Shown here piece after piece: positions 7,113 through 14,889 of a DNA stretch of 15,485 bases; position 1 is the stretch's first letter, and each line of letters opens with the position of its first letter. The notes below the pieces were generated by a model, which did no database searches, was not told the DNA's origin, and was given only the letters and a program-made list of their open reading frames with translations. Source of the DNA: an uncultured Opitutia bacterium. GTDB taxonomy: Bacteria > Verrucomicrobiota > Verrucomicrobiia > Opitutales > Opitutaceae. The DNA lies in the NCBI GenBank assembly GCA_903938935.1, contig CAJAFD010000262.1, positions 1-15,485 on the forward strand, written 5' to 3'. Made by a program: the position numbers and the translations under genes.

Positions 7113-8648
7113 GTGCCTGACCACCCCCGCCTCGTCACGGACGCCAAAGCCGCCGCCACCGAGGCAATCGAACATCCGGCCCACTTCGGCTTGCGCCAAT
7201 GGTCGGGCTGGATTCTCGGACCAGGCGCGTTGTTGATCACGCTGCTCCTCCCGCCGCCCGAAGGCCTAAGCATCGAAGGCTGGCGCACCGCCGGTGCCGC
7301 GTTGTTGATGGCAGTGTTTTGGATCTGTGAGTCCGTGCCCATCCCGGTGACCGCGTTGCTCCCACTCGTCTTGTTTCCCGCGCTCCATCTCGGCGACATC
7401 CGCGAGACCGCCGCACCGTTTGCGAATCCGGTGATTTATCTGTTCTTCGGCGGCTTCTTGATCGCTCTCGCGATGCAGCGCTGGGGTCTCCATCGGCGCG
7501 TCGCCATCAACCTGATCGGAGCGATGGGCACGCAACCCTCCCGCCTCGTCGGCGGATTTCTCCTAGCTTCGGCCGCCGTCAGCATGTGGGTCAGCAACAC
7601 CGCCACCGCGCTGATGATGCTGCCTATCGCCGTGTCGATCATCCACATGATGCCGGCGACAGGCGACAACGTCCGCGCCCGAAAAACATTCGCAGCCGCG
7701 CTGATGTTGGCCGTGGCCTACGGCGCGACGACGGGAGGTATGGCCACGTTGATCGGCACGCCACCCAACGCCCTGCTCGCGGCCTATGTGGGTAAGGTCT
7801 ACGGCTTCAATATCGGCTTCGGCCAGTGGATGCTGCTCGGTGTGCCCGTGATGCTCGTGACCTTGCCCGCCGTCTACCTCGTGCTGACGCGGGTGAGCTT
7901 CAAACTCGAAAAGGGCGAAATCCCCGGCATGGCGGAACGCATCCAGTCCGAGCGGGCCGGCCTCGGTTCGTGGTCGCGCGGGGAGATCGGCGTGCTCGTG
8001 GTGTTTGTGTTCACGGCCCTCGGCTGGATCTTTCAGCCCCTGCTCGTCAAGAGCCTGCCCCTGCTAACCGATACCACTATCGCCATCATGGGCGGTCTCG
8101 CGCTTTTTTTCATTCCGATCAACCTAAAGCGCGGGGAATTTCTGATGAACTGGGATGCAACCAAGACGATGCCGTGGGATGTTCTCCTGCTTTTCGGCGG
8201 CGGTCTGAGCCTCGCGGGAAACATCGAGAAACACGGCCTCTCGCGCTACCTCGGCACGCTGTGCGCCGGGCTCGAAGGCATTCCGATGATGGCAATTCTA
8301 TGCGTCGTCTGCTTCGGGATTTTGATGCTCACCGAGCTGACGAGCAACACGGCGACCGCCGCGACCTTTTTACCTATCGCGGCGGCACTCGGCACCAGCC
8401 TCGGGGAGAATCCCTTGCTCTTCCTAATCCCCACCGCGCTCGCCGCCAACTGTTCCTACATGCTGCCCGTAGGCACGCCGCCCAACGCGATCGTCTTCGG
8501 CAGCGGCCATGTCACCCTCCCGCAGATGGCCAAAGCCGGCATGTGGCTCAACGTCCTGCTCGTGCCCATCATCATCGGCCTCGTGCTCCTGCTGGGCCGT
8601 TTCGTCTTCGGCATCGAACCAGGCGTGATCCCGACGTGGGTGCGCTAA
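7113..8648 (+). CDS. DASS/SLC13-family sodium:dicarboxylate (divalent anion) symporter
   Basis: A 511-residue inner-membrane transporter with about a dozen hydrophobic segments. It carries both halves of the DASS inverted repeat: SNTATALMMLP (161-171) with GTPPNALLA (215-223), and SNTATAATFLP (411-421) with GTPPNAIVFGSG (454-465). The paired SNT motifs bind sodium and the substrate carboxylates in VcINDY-type proteins. Relatives carry succinate, malate, fumarate, citrate, tartrate or sulfate; this substrate is not resolved. The start is GTG at 7113, preceded by a weak AGAG, 56 bases after the hydrolase gene. Longer frames reaching back into that gene lack transporter-like sequence. The first 30 residues are hydrophilic, before the first membrane segment. 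Position in the cluster, and a D-malate/tartrate dehydrogenase on the other side of the regulator, make a C4 hydroxydicarboxylate the likeliest cargo; this is inference. Confidence 0.92.
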   Translation: MPDHPRLVTDAKAAATEAIEHPAHFGLRQWSGWILGPGALLITLLLPPPEGLSIEGWRTAGAALLMAVFWICESVPIPVTALLPLVLFPALHLGDIRETAAPFANPVIYLFFGGFLIALAMQRWGLHRRVAINLIGAMGTQPSRLVGGFLLASAAVSMWVSNTATALMMLPIAVSIIHMMPATGDNVRARKTFAAALMLAVAYGATTGGMATLIGTPPNALLAAYVGKVYGFNIGFGQWMLLGVPVMLVTLPAVYLVLTRVSFKLEKGEIPGMAERIQSERAGLGSWSRGEIGVLVVFVFTALGWIFQPLLVKSLPLLTDTTIAIMGGLALFFIPINLKRGEFLMNWDATKTMPWDVLLLFGGGLSLAGNIEKHGLSRYLGTLCAGLEGIPMMAILCVVCFGILMLTELTSNTATAATFLPIAAALGTSLGENPLLFLIPTALAANCSYMLPVGTPPNAIVFGSGHVTLPQMAKAGMWLNVLLVPIIIGLVLLLGRFVFGIEPGVIPTWVR

Positions 8649-8779
8649 GATACCGGCCCAAGCCTCAGGCGTGCTTCACTCTCCTGCCGAATAATAATTT
8701 ATTACCCCGTTTTGGTTTTAATTAAATCTCGGCGTCCAGACCCCGCCCTCAACGGTCGCAGCGCGGGGGCGCGGGCGCA
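8649..8779. other. Convergent intergenic AT-rich island
   Basis: The 131-base gap between the convergent transporter and giant repeat genes contains a conspicuously AT-rich block, about 8690-8728, including the 10-bp palindrome TTTAATTAAA (8717-8726), in otherwise GC-rich DNA. Only a 5-bp AT hairpin (AATAA/TTATT) can be drawn, so I see no convincing intrinsic terminator for either gene although both must end here. Confidence 0.4.
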
Positions 8780-11700
8780 TTATTGCGGGACGGCGTAGAT
8801 GTCGGCGAGGGCTTCGCCGGCGGCGCCGGTGGTGCTGATCTCTAGCGTGTAAGCACCGGGCGAGAGCGAGAGGACGAGCGCGGCGTCTTTGGTGCCGGCT
8901 TCGAGGGCAAACGCACCCGTGGCGGCGGCCGCAGCGCTGACTTCACTGTTGTTGGCCCAGGCGTCGTTGAGCGCGATGCGGGCGCCGGTCGAGTCGTAGA
9001 CTTTGAGGACCGGGGCGGCGAGCGCGTTGGTGACGCCGAACTTGGCGAGCGTGGGGCCGATGGCGCGCACGAGCACTTTTTGGACGGTGCCGGGTTGGCC
9101 GGTGACGATGAACCCGCCGACGAGGGTCTTGCCGGTTTGCACGAGGGCGCGGGCCGAGAGGTTGATCAGGCGCGGGGTGTCCGTGGTGGTGAGATCGTCG
9201 GCCGCGTAGATCTCGGTGAGGACGGTGCCACCCTTGGCGGCATCGTCGCTAACTTGGACCGTGTAACCACCGGGAGCGAGCGTGGCACTGACGGCGGCGT
9301 CGACGCTGCCGGCGTTGTAAGCGAAGGCGCCGAGGCGGCTGGCGAGGGCGGAGAGCGTGGCGCTGCTCGACCAACCGGCGTTTTCGAGGACCTGTTTACC
9401 GTTGGCGTCGATGACGCGGAGGTGTGGTTTGGCGACAGCGTCGTCGATGCCGAACTTGGCAAGGGTCGGACCGACGGCGCGGATGAGGACGCGTTTATCG
9501 CTGGAGCCCGTGATGACGAAGCCGGTGGTGGTCAGGCCGGTGGGGGTGACGGTGGCGCGGGCGGAGAGGTTGTAGAGAAGCGTACCATTGGAGCGGGTCG
9601 AGCCGGGGGCGGAGACGGCGATGTTGAGGCGCGTGGAGATGGCGCCGCCGGCGTTGGTCGCGGTGACGGTCACGGTGTAGACGCCGATGTTGGTGGGCGT
9701 GCCGGTGATGATGCCGGTGATGGGGTCGAGCGACATGCCGGGGGGCAGGTCGTCGGCGGTGTAGGTGGCGACGGTGCCATCGGCCATGGCGAGGCGGAAG
9801 GCGGAGCCCGTGGTGGCGCCGACGGCGGCGATGGCGTTGAAGGCCGGCGTGACCGAGTAGTTAAACGTCTGGAGGCCGCGGAGGAGGCCATTGGCGCGAC
9901 CGGTGGCGCGGACGTAAAAGGTGTCGGTGGCGGGCAGGTTAATGCCGGTGATCTGCCAGTTGCTGGTGGTGCCAACGCGCGTGCCGTAGCCGAGGACAGT
10001 CCAGTTGGCGGAATCGGTGGAGAACTCGAAGCGCGCGGAGGTGAGCTCGGGGCTGCTGCCGGAGCGTTGCCAGGTGACGGAGGTGCGGTTGGCGGCGGCG
10101 ACGAGGGATTGGGCGGCGGCGCTGGTGCTCGAGAGGCGGGCGAGGTTGTAACGGGCTTGGCCAGCAACGGTGCTGAACGTGCCGCCGAGGACGGGAGCGC
10201 CGTCGGATTGGATGAGGGCCGTATAAACCGTGCCGTTGGTAGAGGCGTCGAAGGTGGTGTCGAGGGTGCCGTCGGCATTGAGGCGGGCAACGGAGGCGCG
10301 GCCGGTGTTAGAGACGGTGGTGAAGGTGCCGCCGAGGAGGATCTTGCCGTCGGCGGTGGCCGCGAGGGTGCGGACTTCGCCGTTGACGGCGGTGGTGAAG
10401 GCGGCGTCGAGCGTGCCGTCGGCATTGAGGCGGGCGAGGCGCAGACGGGAGCCGCCGTTGACGGTGGTGAAGGCGCCGGCGATCAGGAGTTTGCCATCGG
10501 GGCGAACAAGGAGGGCGTTGACGGCGCCATTGGCGGTCGGGGCGAAGGCGGTATCGAGCGCGCCGTCGGCAGTGAGGCGAGCGAGATTGGTGCGGGCGAC
10601 GCCGGCGACGGTGGAGAAGGTGCCACCGAGGACGAGTTTACCGTCGGCTTGGAGGGCGAGCGCGGCGACGGTGCCGTCGACGTTGGGATTGTAGGCCGAG
10701 TCGAGAGTGCCGGTGATAGAGAGGCGAGCGAGGCGGTTGCGGGGGAGGCCGCCGATGCTGGTGAAGTTACCGCCGACGATGACCTTGGTGTCGTTTTGCT
10801 GAACGAGGGCAGCGACGAGGCCGTTGGGGTTGGGCGTGAAAGATGGGGAGGCGTTGCCGTCGCCGTCGACGAGGGCGAGGTTGGCGAGGCTGGAGCCGCC
10901 GATGGTGGCGAAGGCGCCGCCGACGAGGACGCTACCGTCGGCTTGGAGGCCGGTAAAGGAGCCAGCGGCGAGAGCGCTGCCGTCGGAGTTGGCGACGACG
11001 GCGTAGACGGATCCGTTGGGGCCGGGGTTGAAGCCGGGGTTGAGGACGCCGTCGCTGTTGAGGATGGCGAGGCGGGTGCGGCTGGTGCGGAAGGCGGCGT
11101 TATTGGGCTGGAAGGTGGTGAAATCGCCGCCGACCAAAATGGTGCCGTCGCCGTAGGGGGCGATGGCATTGACGGGGGCGTTGGCCGAGGGGTCGAAGTT
11201 GGAATCGAGGGTGCCGTCGGTATTCAGGCGGGCGATGTAGTTGCGGGCGTAGGAGCCGAGTTCGTTGGGACGGACGGCGGTGAAGGTGCCGCCGATGATG
11301 GGTTTGCCGTCGGCGGGCTGGAGGGCGATGGCGTAAACGACGCCGTTGGGCATCGGGTTGAAGCCCGTGTCGAGGGTGCCGTCGGTGTTGAGGCGGGCGA
11401 CGTAATCGCGGGTGGTGGCCGTGCCGGTGGCGCCCGGTTGGAAGGCGGTGAAGGCGCCGCCCACGAGGAGTTTGCCGTCGGATTGGAGGGCGAAGGTGAG
11501 GACCGCGCCGTTGGCGGTGGGGTTATAGTTGGAGTCTAGGGTGCCGTCGGTATTCAGGCGGGCGATGTAGTTCCGCGAAGTGGTGGCGGTGGCGGAATTG
11601 GGCTGGAAGGTGATGAAGTCGCCACCGACGAGGAGCTTGCCGTCGGATTGGAGGATGAGCGCGCGGACGTTGGTGTTGGCTTGCGGGTCGTAGGAGGTGT

Positions 11701-14659
11701 CGAGCGAGCCGTCGGAGTTGAGGCGGGCGATGCGGCTGCGGCTGACGCCGTTTACGTTATCGAAGGAGCCGCCGAAGATGAGTTTGCCGTCAGACTGGAG
11801 GGCGAGGGCGAAAATTTCGCCGTTGATGAGGGGTTTGTAGGAGCTGTCGAAGGTGCCGTCGCGGTTGATGCGGGCGAGGTTGGAGTTGGTGAGGCCGGTC
11901 TCGTTGGTGAAGGCGCCGGCGACGACGATTTTACCGTCGGGCTGGACAAGGATGGCGCGGAGGGTGCCGGTGAGTTGGCGGACGCCGTAGTGGTCAAAGG
12001 AGGAGCGGAGCGAGCTATCGCGCTCGAACCAGCCGAAGTTGCCGGTGGTCGTGGAGGCGGTGCTGCGGGCGGGTTGGACGATGACGGCGGAGACGGGGCC
12101 GTCGGGGTTGGGCGCAAAAGCGGTTTCGGCGCTGCCGGCAGCACTGAAACGGGCGAGGTTGCGGCTGGTGGCGCCGGCGAAATTAGCGAAGGTGCCGGCG
12201 ACGATGAGTTTGGAATCGGGTTGGACGGCGAGGGTCGTGACTTGACCACCGTTGGCGGCGGTCAAGGCGGGGTCGAAGGTGAAATCGACGAGGCCGGCCG
12301 CGGTGAGGCGGACGATGTGATTAGGGGCGAGGACAAGGCCTTGGCCGGCAGGGGTGAGGGCGTTGAAGCCGCCGCTGGCGATGATTTTACCGCTGGAAAG
12401 GACGGTGAGGCAATTGACTTGGCCGCCGGCGTTGGGGTTGAAGGCGGTGTCGACTGAGCCGTCGGTGTTGAGGCGGGCGATGCGGTTGATATCGACGTTA
12501 TTGGCGAGAACGTCGCCCTTGCGGAAAAAGCTAAATTGGCCACCGGCGATGATCTTGCCGTCGCTTTGAATGGCGATGGAGTTGATCTGGGCGCTGGCGC
12601 GGGGGTTGTAAGCGGTGTCGACGGAGCTATCGGCGTTAAGGCGGGCGATATAGTAACGCGTCGTGAATTCGGTGTCGGTCTTGGGCTGGAGGGCGGTGAA
12701 GGCGCCGGCGATGACGATCTTGCCGTCGGCTTGGACGACTTGGGAGAGCACGTTGCCGTTGAGGTTAGGTTCCCAAGAGGTGTCGACGGTGCCGTCGGTG
12801 TTGAGACGGGCAGAATAAGCGCGGCCGGTCGAGTTGCTGCCGGCGTTGGGCGTGAAAAAGGTAAAGCCACCGCCGAGAAGAATTTTGCCGTCGGTGAGGA
12901 CGGTGATGACATTGGGGGTGCCGTTGGGGCCGGGGTCGAAGGTGTCGACGGTGCCATCGGTGTTGAGGCGAGCGAGGTAGTTACGCGTGGTGGTGGCCGA
13001 GGTGCCGTTGGGCTGGAAGGTGGTGAAGGAGCCGCCGATCAGGAGTTTGCCATCGGACTGGAGGGCGAGCGCGGCAACTTGGGCGTTGGGCGTGGGGTTG
13101 TAATTACTGTCAACGCTGCCGTCGGCATTGAGGCGGGCGACGTAGCGGCGGGTGGTGCCGCTGATGTTGGTGAAGGCGCCGCCGATGAGGATTTTACCGT
13201 CGGCTTGGACGGTGATAGCCGTGACTAAGTCGTTGGCGATAGGGGCGAAGGTGGTGTCGACGGTGCCGTCAAGGTTGAGGCGGGCGACGTAGTTGCGGGT
13301 GAGGCCGCCGACGATGGTAAAGTAACCGCCGATGAGGGTTTTGCCATCGGGTTGGATGGCGTGGGTGAGGACGCGGCCGTTGGCGGAGGGGTCGAGGGTG
13401 GTATCGACCGAGCCGTCGGCGTTGAGGCGGGCGAGGCGATTGCGGGTGATCGGAATGGAGGCGCCGCTGGAGCGAAGTTGAGTAAAATATCCGCCGATCA
13501 CGATTTTAGTGTCGGCCTGAGCAGCAAGGGCGTAAATGGGGCTGTTGCAATTGGTGAGAAAGGCGGGGTCGAGGGTGCCATCCACGAGGATACGGGCGAT
13601 AAAAGGACGGGGCGACGGGGAGGAGTCGTTGTTGGGCCGAAGGACCGTGAAGGCGCCGCCGACGATGAGCGAGCCATCGGCTTGGACGAGTAAGGTGTGG
13701 ACGTTGCCGTTGGCGTTGGGATTGAAAGCGCCATCGAGGGTGCCGTCGGCGTTGAAACGAGCGAGTCGACTGCGGGTGGAAACGGCACTGTCACCGATGG
13801 GTTGAACGGTGCTAAAAGTGCCGCCGATCACGATCTTGCCGTCGACTTGGACCACGATGGTGTTGACGGAAGCGTTGGGCTTAGGGTCGAACTCGGAATC
13901 GGGGTAACCGTTGACATTGAGGCGCACGAGGCGGGAGCGAACAGTGGAAGTGCCGCCTTCGGGGTTGAGCGAGGTAAAGGAGCCACCGGCGATGATTTTA
14001 CCGTCGCCTTGGAGCGCGAGGCTAAGGACGGCGGCGTTAGGGCTGGGGTTGTAAGTGGTGTCGAGGGAGCCGTCGGCGTTGAGGCGGGCGATGTAATTGC
14101 GAACCGTGGTGCCGACCGTGCGGAAGGTGCCGCCGATGACGATCTTGCCGTCGGCCTGGACGACGATGGACGTGACTTGCGGGGCGAGGCTGCCGGTGAC
14201 GTTGGGGTTAAACGCGGTGTCGAGGGAGCCGTCGGCATTGAGCCGGGCGAGGCGGTTGCGCGTGGTGGCAGTGGCCGCGTTGTTGGGCTGGAGGGTCGTA
14301 AAAAGACCGCCGATGAGGACCTTGCCGTCGGACTGGAGCGCGATGGCGGTGATCTGGTCGTTGGCGTTGGGGTTGAAATTGAGATCGAGGGAACCGTCGG
14401 TGTTGAAACGGGCGACGTAGTTGCGGTCGATTTTATCGGAGGCGCCGTTGGGTTGGACGGTGGTGAACGCGCCGCCGACGATGACTTTGCCATCGCGCTG
14501 GGTGGTGGCGACGAGGATGGCGCCGTTGACGTTGGGGTCGTAGCCGTCGTTGGGCGAGGTGCTCTGGCCGAAGAGGGCCGTGGCGGCGCTGACAAACAAG
14601 AGCACACTCGTGCAGACGAGCGCGCGGGCGCCGGAGCGGAAAAACGATGAAGACAGCAT
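8780..14659 (-). CDS. Giant secreted delta-60 repeat (DUF5122 beta-propeller) protein
   Basis: A protein of about 1959 residues from the ATG at 14657-14659; the frame also opens at a TTG at 14699-14701, but the ATG directly precedes the signal peptide (basic residues, then ALVCTSVLLFVSAATALFG; cleavage near 28-31). Residues 47-1519 are about 28 tandem copies of a 49-56 residue unit with consensus V..L.LQ.DGKILIGG.FT......RN.IARLN.DGSLDT.FNPN.NG, the delta-60 repeat, thought to form beta-propeller blades. Then come a fibronectin-like stretch (about 1520-1603), a putative Ig domain (about 1606-1683, with DLPPGMSLDPITGIITGTP) and two copies of a 125-residue module (about 1696-1820 and 1832-1957) ending at IYAVPQ. 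No membrane anchor, LPXTG or PEP-CTERM signal is visible. Such proteins are probably extracellular or surface-bound; function unknown. Its gene is convergent with the transporter cluster and probably independent of it. Confidence 0.92.
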   Translation of the reverse strand: MLSSSFFRSGARALVCTSVLLFVSAATALFGQSTSPNDGYDPNVNGAILVATTQRDGKVIVGGAFTTVQPNGASDKIDRNYVARFNTDGSLDLNFNPNANDQITAIALQSDGKVLIGGLFTTLQPNNAATATTRNRLARLNADGSLDTAFNPNVTGSLAPQVTSIVVQADGKIVIGGTFRTVGTTVRNYIARLNADGSLDTTYNPSPNAAVLSLALQGDGKIIAGGSFTSLNPEGGTSTVRSRLVRLNVNGYPDSEFDPKPNASVNTIVVQVDGKIVIGGTFSTVQPIGDSAVSTRSRLARFNADGTLDGAFNPNANGNVHTLLVQADGSLIVGGAFTVLRPNNDSSPSPRPFIARILVDGTLDPAFLTNCNSPIYALAAQADTKIVIGGYFTQLRSSGASIPITRNRLARLNADGSVDTTLDPSANGRVLTHAIQPDGKTLIGGYFTIVGGLTRNYVARLNLDGTVDTTFAPIANDLVTAITVQADGKILIGGAFTNISGTTRRYVARLNADGSVDSNYNPTPNAQVAALALQSDGKLLIGGSFTTFQPNGTSATTTRNYLARLNTDGTVDTFDPGPNGTPNVITVLTDGKILLGGGFTFFTPNAGSNSTGRAYSARLNTDGTVDTSWEPNLNGNVLSQVVQADGKIVIAGAFTALQPKTDTEFTTRYYIARLNADSSVDTAYNPRASAQINSIAIQSDGKIIAGGQFSFFRKGDVLANNVDINRIARLNTDGSVDTAFNPNAGGQVNCLTVLSSGKIIASGGFNALTPAGQGLVLAPNHIVRLTAAGLVDFTFDPALTAANGGQVTTLAVQPDSKLIVAGTFANFAGATSRNLARFSAAGSAETAFAPNPDGPVSAVIVQPARSTASTTTGNFGWFERDSSLRSSFDHYGVRQLTGTLRAILVQPDGKIVVAGAFTNETGLTNSNLARINRDGTFDSSYKPLINGEIFALALQSDGKLIFGGSFDNVNGVSRSRIARLNSDGSLDTSYDPQANTNVRALILQSDGKLLVGGDFITFQPNSATATTSRNYIARLNTDGTLDSNYNPTANGAVLTFALQSDGKLLVGGAFTAFQPGATGTATTRDYVARLNTDGTLDTGFNPMPNGVVYAIALQPADGKPIIGGTFTAVRPNELGSYARNYIARLNTDGTLDSNFDPSANAPVNAIAPYGDGTILVGGDFTTFQPNNAAFRTSRTRLAILNSDGVLNPGFNPGPNGSVYAVVANSDGSALAAGSFTGLQADGSVLVGGAFATIGGSSLANLALVDGDGNASPSFTPNPNGLVAALVQQNDTKVIVGGNFTSIGGLPRNRLARLSITGTLDSAYNPNVDGTVAALALQADGKLVLGGTFSTVAGVARTNLARLTADGALDTAFAPTANGAVNALLVRPDGKLLIAGAFTTVNGGSRLRLARLNADGTLDAAFTTAVNGEVRTLAATADGKILLGGTFTTVSNTGRASVARLNADGTLDTTFDASTNGTVYTALIQSDGAPVLGGTFSTVAGQARYNLARLSSTSAAAQSLVAAANRTSVTWQRSGSSPELTSARFEFSTDSANWTVLGYGTRVGTTSNWQITGINLPATDTFYVRATGRANGLLRGLQTFNYSVTPAFNAIAAVGATTGSAFRLAMADGTVATYTADDLPPGMSLDPITGIITGTPTNIGVYTVTVTATNAGGAISTRLNIAVSAPGSTRSNGTLLYNLSARATVTPTGLTTTGFVITGSSDKRVLIRAVGPTLAKFGIDDAVAKPHLRVIDANGKQVLENAGWSSSATLSALASRLGAFAYNAGSVDAAVSATLAPGGYTVQVSDDAAKGGTVLTEIYAADDLTTTDTPRLINLSARALVQTGKTLVGGFIVTGQPGTVQKVLVRAIGPTLAKFGVTNALAAPVLKVYDSTGARIALNDAWANNSEVSAAAAATGAFALEAGTKDAALVLSLSPGAYTLEISTTGAAGEALADIYAVPQ
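8789..9166 (-). repeat. C-terminal module, copy B
   Basis: Residues 1832-1957 of the giant protein, ending two residues before its C terminus. It matches copy A: INLSARALV, GFIVTG, KVLVRAIGPTLAKFG, LKVYDSTGA, NDAW, TGAFALEAGTKDAA, LSPGAYTLEIS, ADIYA. The strict conservation of VLIRA.GPTLAKFG in both copies contrasts with the variable linkers and suggests a structured domain pair. Whether it anchors, sorts or simply caps the protein cannot be told. Confidence 0.8.
9200..9574 (-). repeat. C-terminal module, copy A
   Basis: Residues 1696-1820 of the giant protein. It opens with YNLSARATV, then GFVITG, RVLIRAVGPTLAKFG, LRVIDANGK, NAGW, LGAFAYNAGSVDAA, LAPGGYTVQVS and TEIYA. Each element reappears in the same order in copy B, which follows after a short linker. 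I recall this module as a frequent C-terminal domain of large secreted Verrucomicrobiota proteins, but know no assigned function. Confidence 0.8.
10103..14521 (-). repeat. Array of about 28 tandem delta-60 repeats (beta-propeller blades)
   Basis: Counting units at the V/I that opens each 'VxxLxxQxDGK' strand gives 28 units in translation order. Most are either 49 residues (units 3, 8, 9, 15, 17, 18, 24-27) or 54-56 residues (units 1, 4-7, 10-13, 19-22), the longer ones carrying an inserted loop often starting QPN and rich in Ser/Thr before the RN..ARLN strand. Units 2 and 14 are 59. Unit 16 (11963-12094) has lost most of the motif, unit 23 (10817-11008) is a fused 64-residue unit, and unit 28 is cut short at 42. 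Repeat boundaries were set by eye. Confidence 0.9.
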
Positions 14660-14889
14660 GGAAGAAAACGTTTGAGCGGTAAAAACTGGGAAAGTCGGCA
14701 AGTGGGTCGAGCGCGGCGCAGACAGCCGCGGGCGAGACGAACCGTGAGATTCGCCTGCGGGCGCGGCGGGCTGAAATGCGTGAAGAGGCAGTTTTTAGTC
14801 CCGAGGCCTCGGGCGCAAGTTCCGAAAATCTCCTTCGCGCGGCCCCCGGCGGACGGTGGGCGACCGCGCGCGAGCCCAGAAAAGAGATT
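14660..14889. other. Intergenic region upstream of the giant repeat gene
   Basis: This 230-base gap lies between two leftward genes and should contain the promoter and leader of the giant gene. No coding sequence is supported here. A perfect 14-bp palindrome CCCGAGGCCTCGGG lies at 14800-14813. It could be a protein-binding site, or a small hairpin, but on neither strand is it followed by a T-tract, so it is not a standard terminator. I could not identify a convincing -35/-10 pair or a Shine-Dalgarno before the ATG at 14659. Confidence 0.4.

Noticed and set aside
7826..8725. Plus-strand open frame of 299 codons overlapping the transporter gene
   Set aside because: Arg/His/Pro-rich, a typical off-frame reading of GC-rich membrane-protein DNA; the transporter frame carries both SNT and both GTPPN motifs.
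9080..11539. Long open frame of 819 codons on the plus strand, Gly/Glu/Ala-rich and periodic
   Set aside because: It is the exact complement of the delta-60 array. The minus frame carries signal peptide, domain motifs and conserved repeats. The plus-strand product is low-complexity and merely mirrors the repeat's codon pattern, which keeps stops out of this frame.
8789..14521. CRISPR array or satellite DNA as an explanation of the periodic sequence
   Set aside because: The period is about 147-168 bases, varies in whole codons and encodes a continuous protein repeat; there are no short identical repeats with unique spacers.
13697..14650. Open frame of 317 codons on the plus strand
   Set aside because: Another antisense shadow of the repeat array, with the same Gly/Ala/Val/Glu periodicity and no recognisable domain. 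The frames at 11648-12457 and 12536-13228 are rejected for the same reason.
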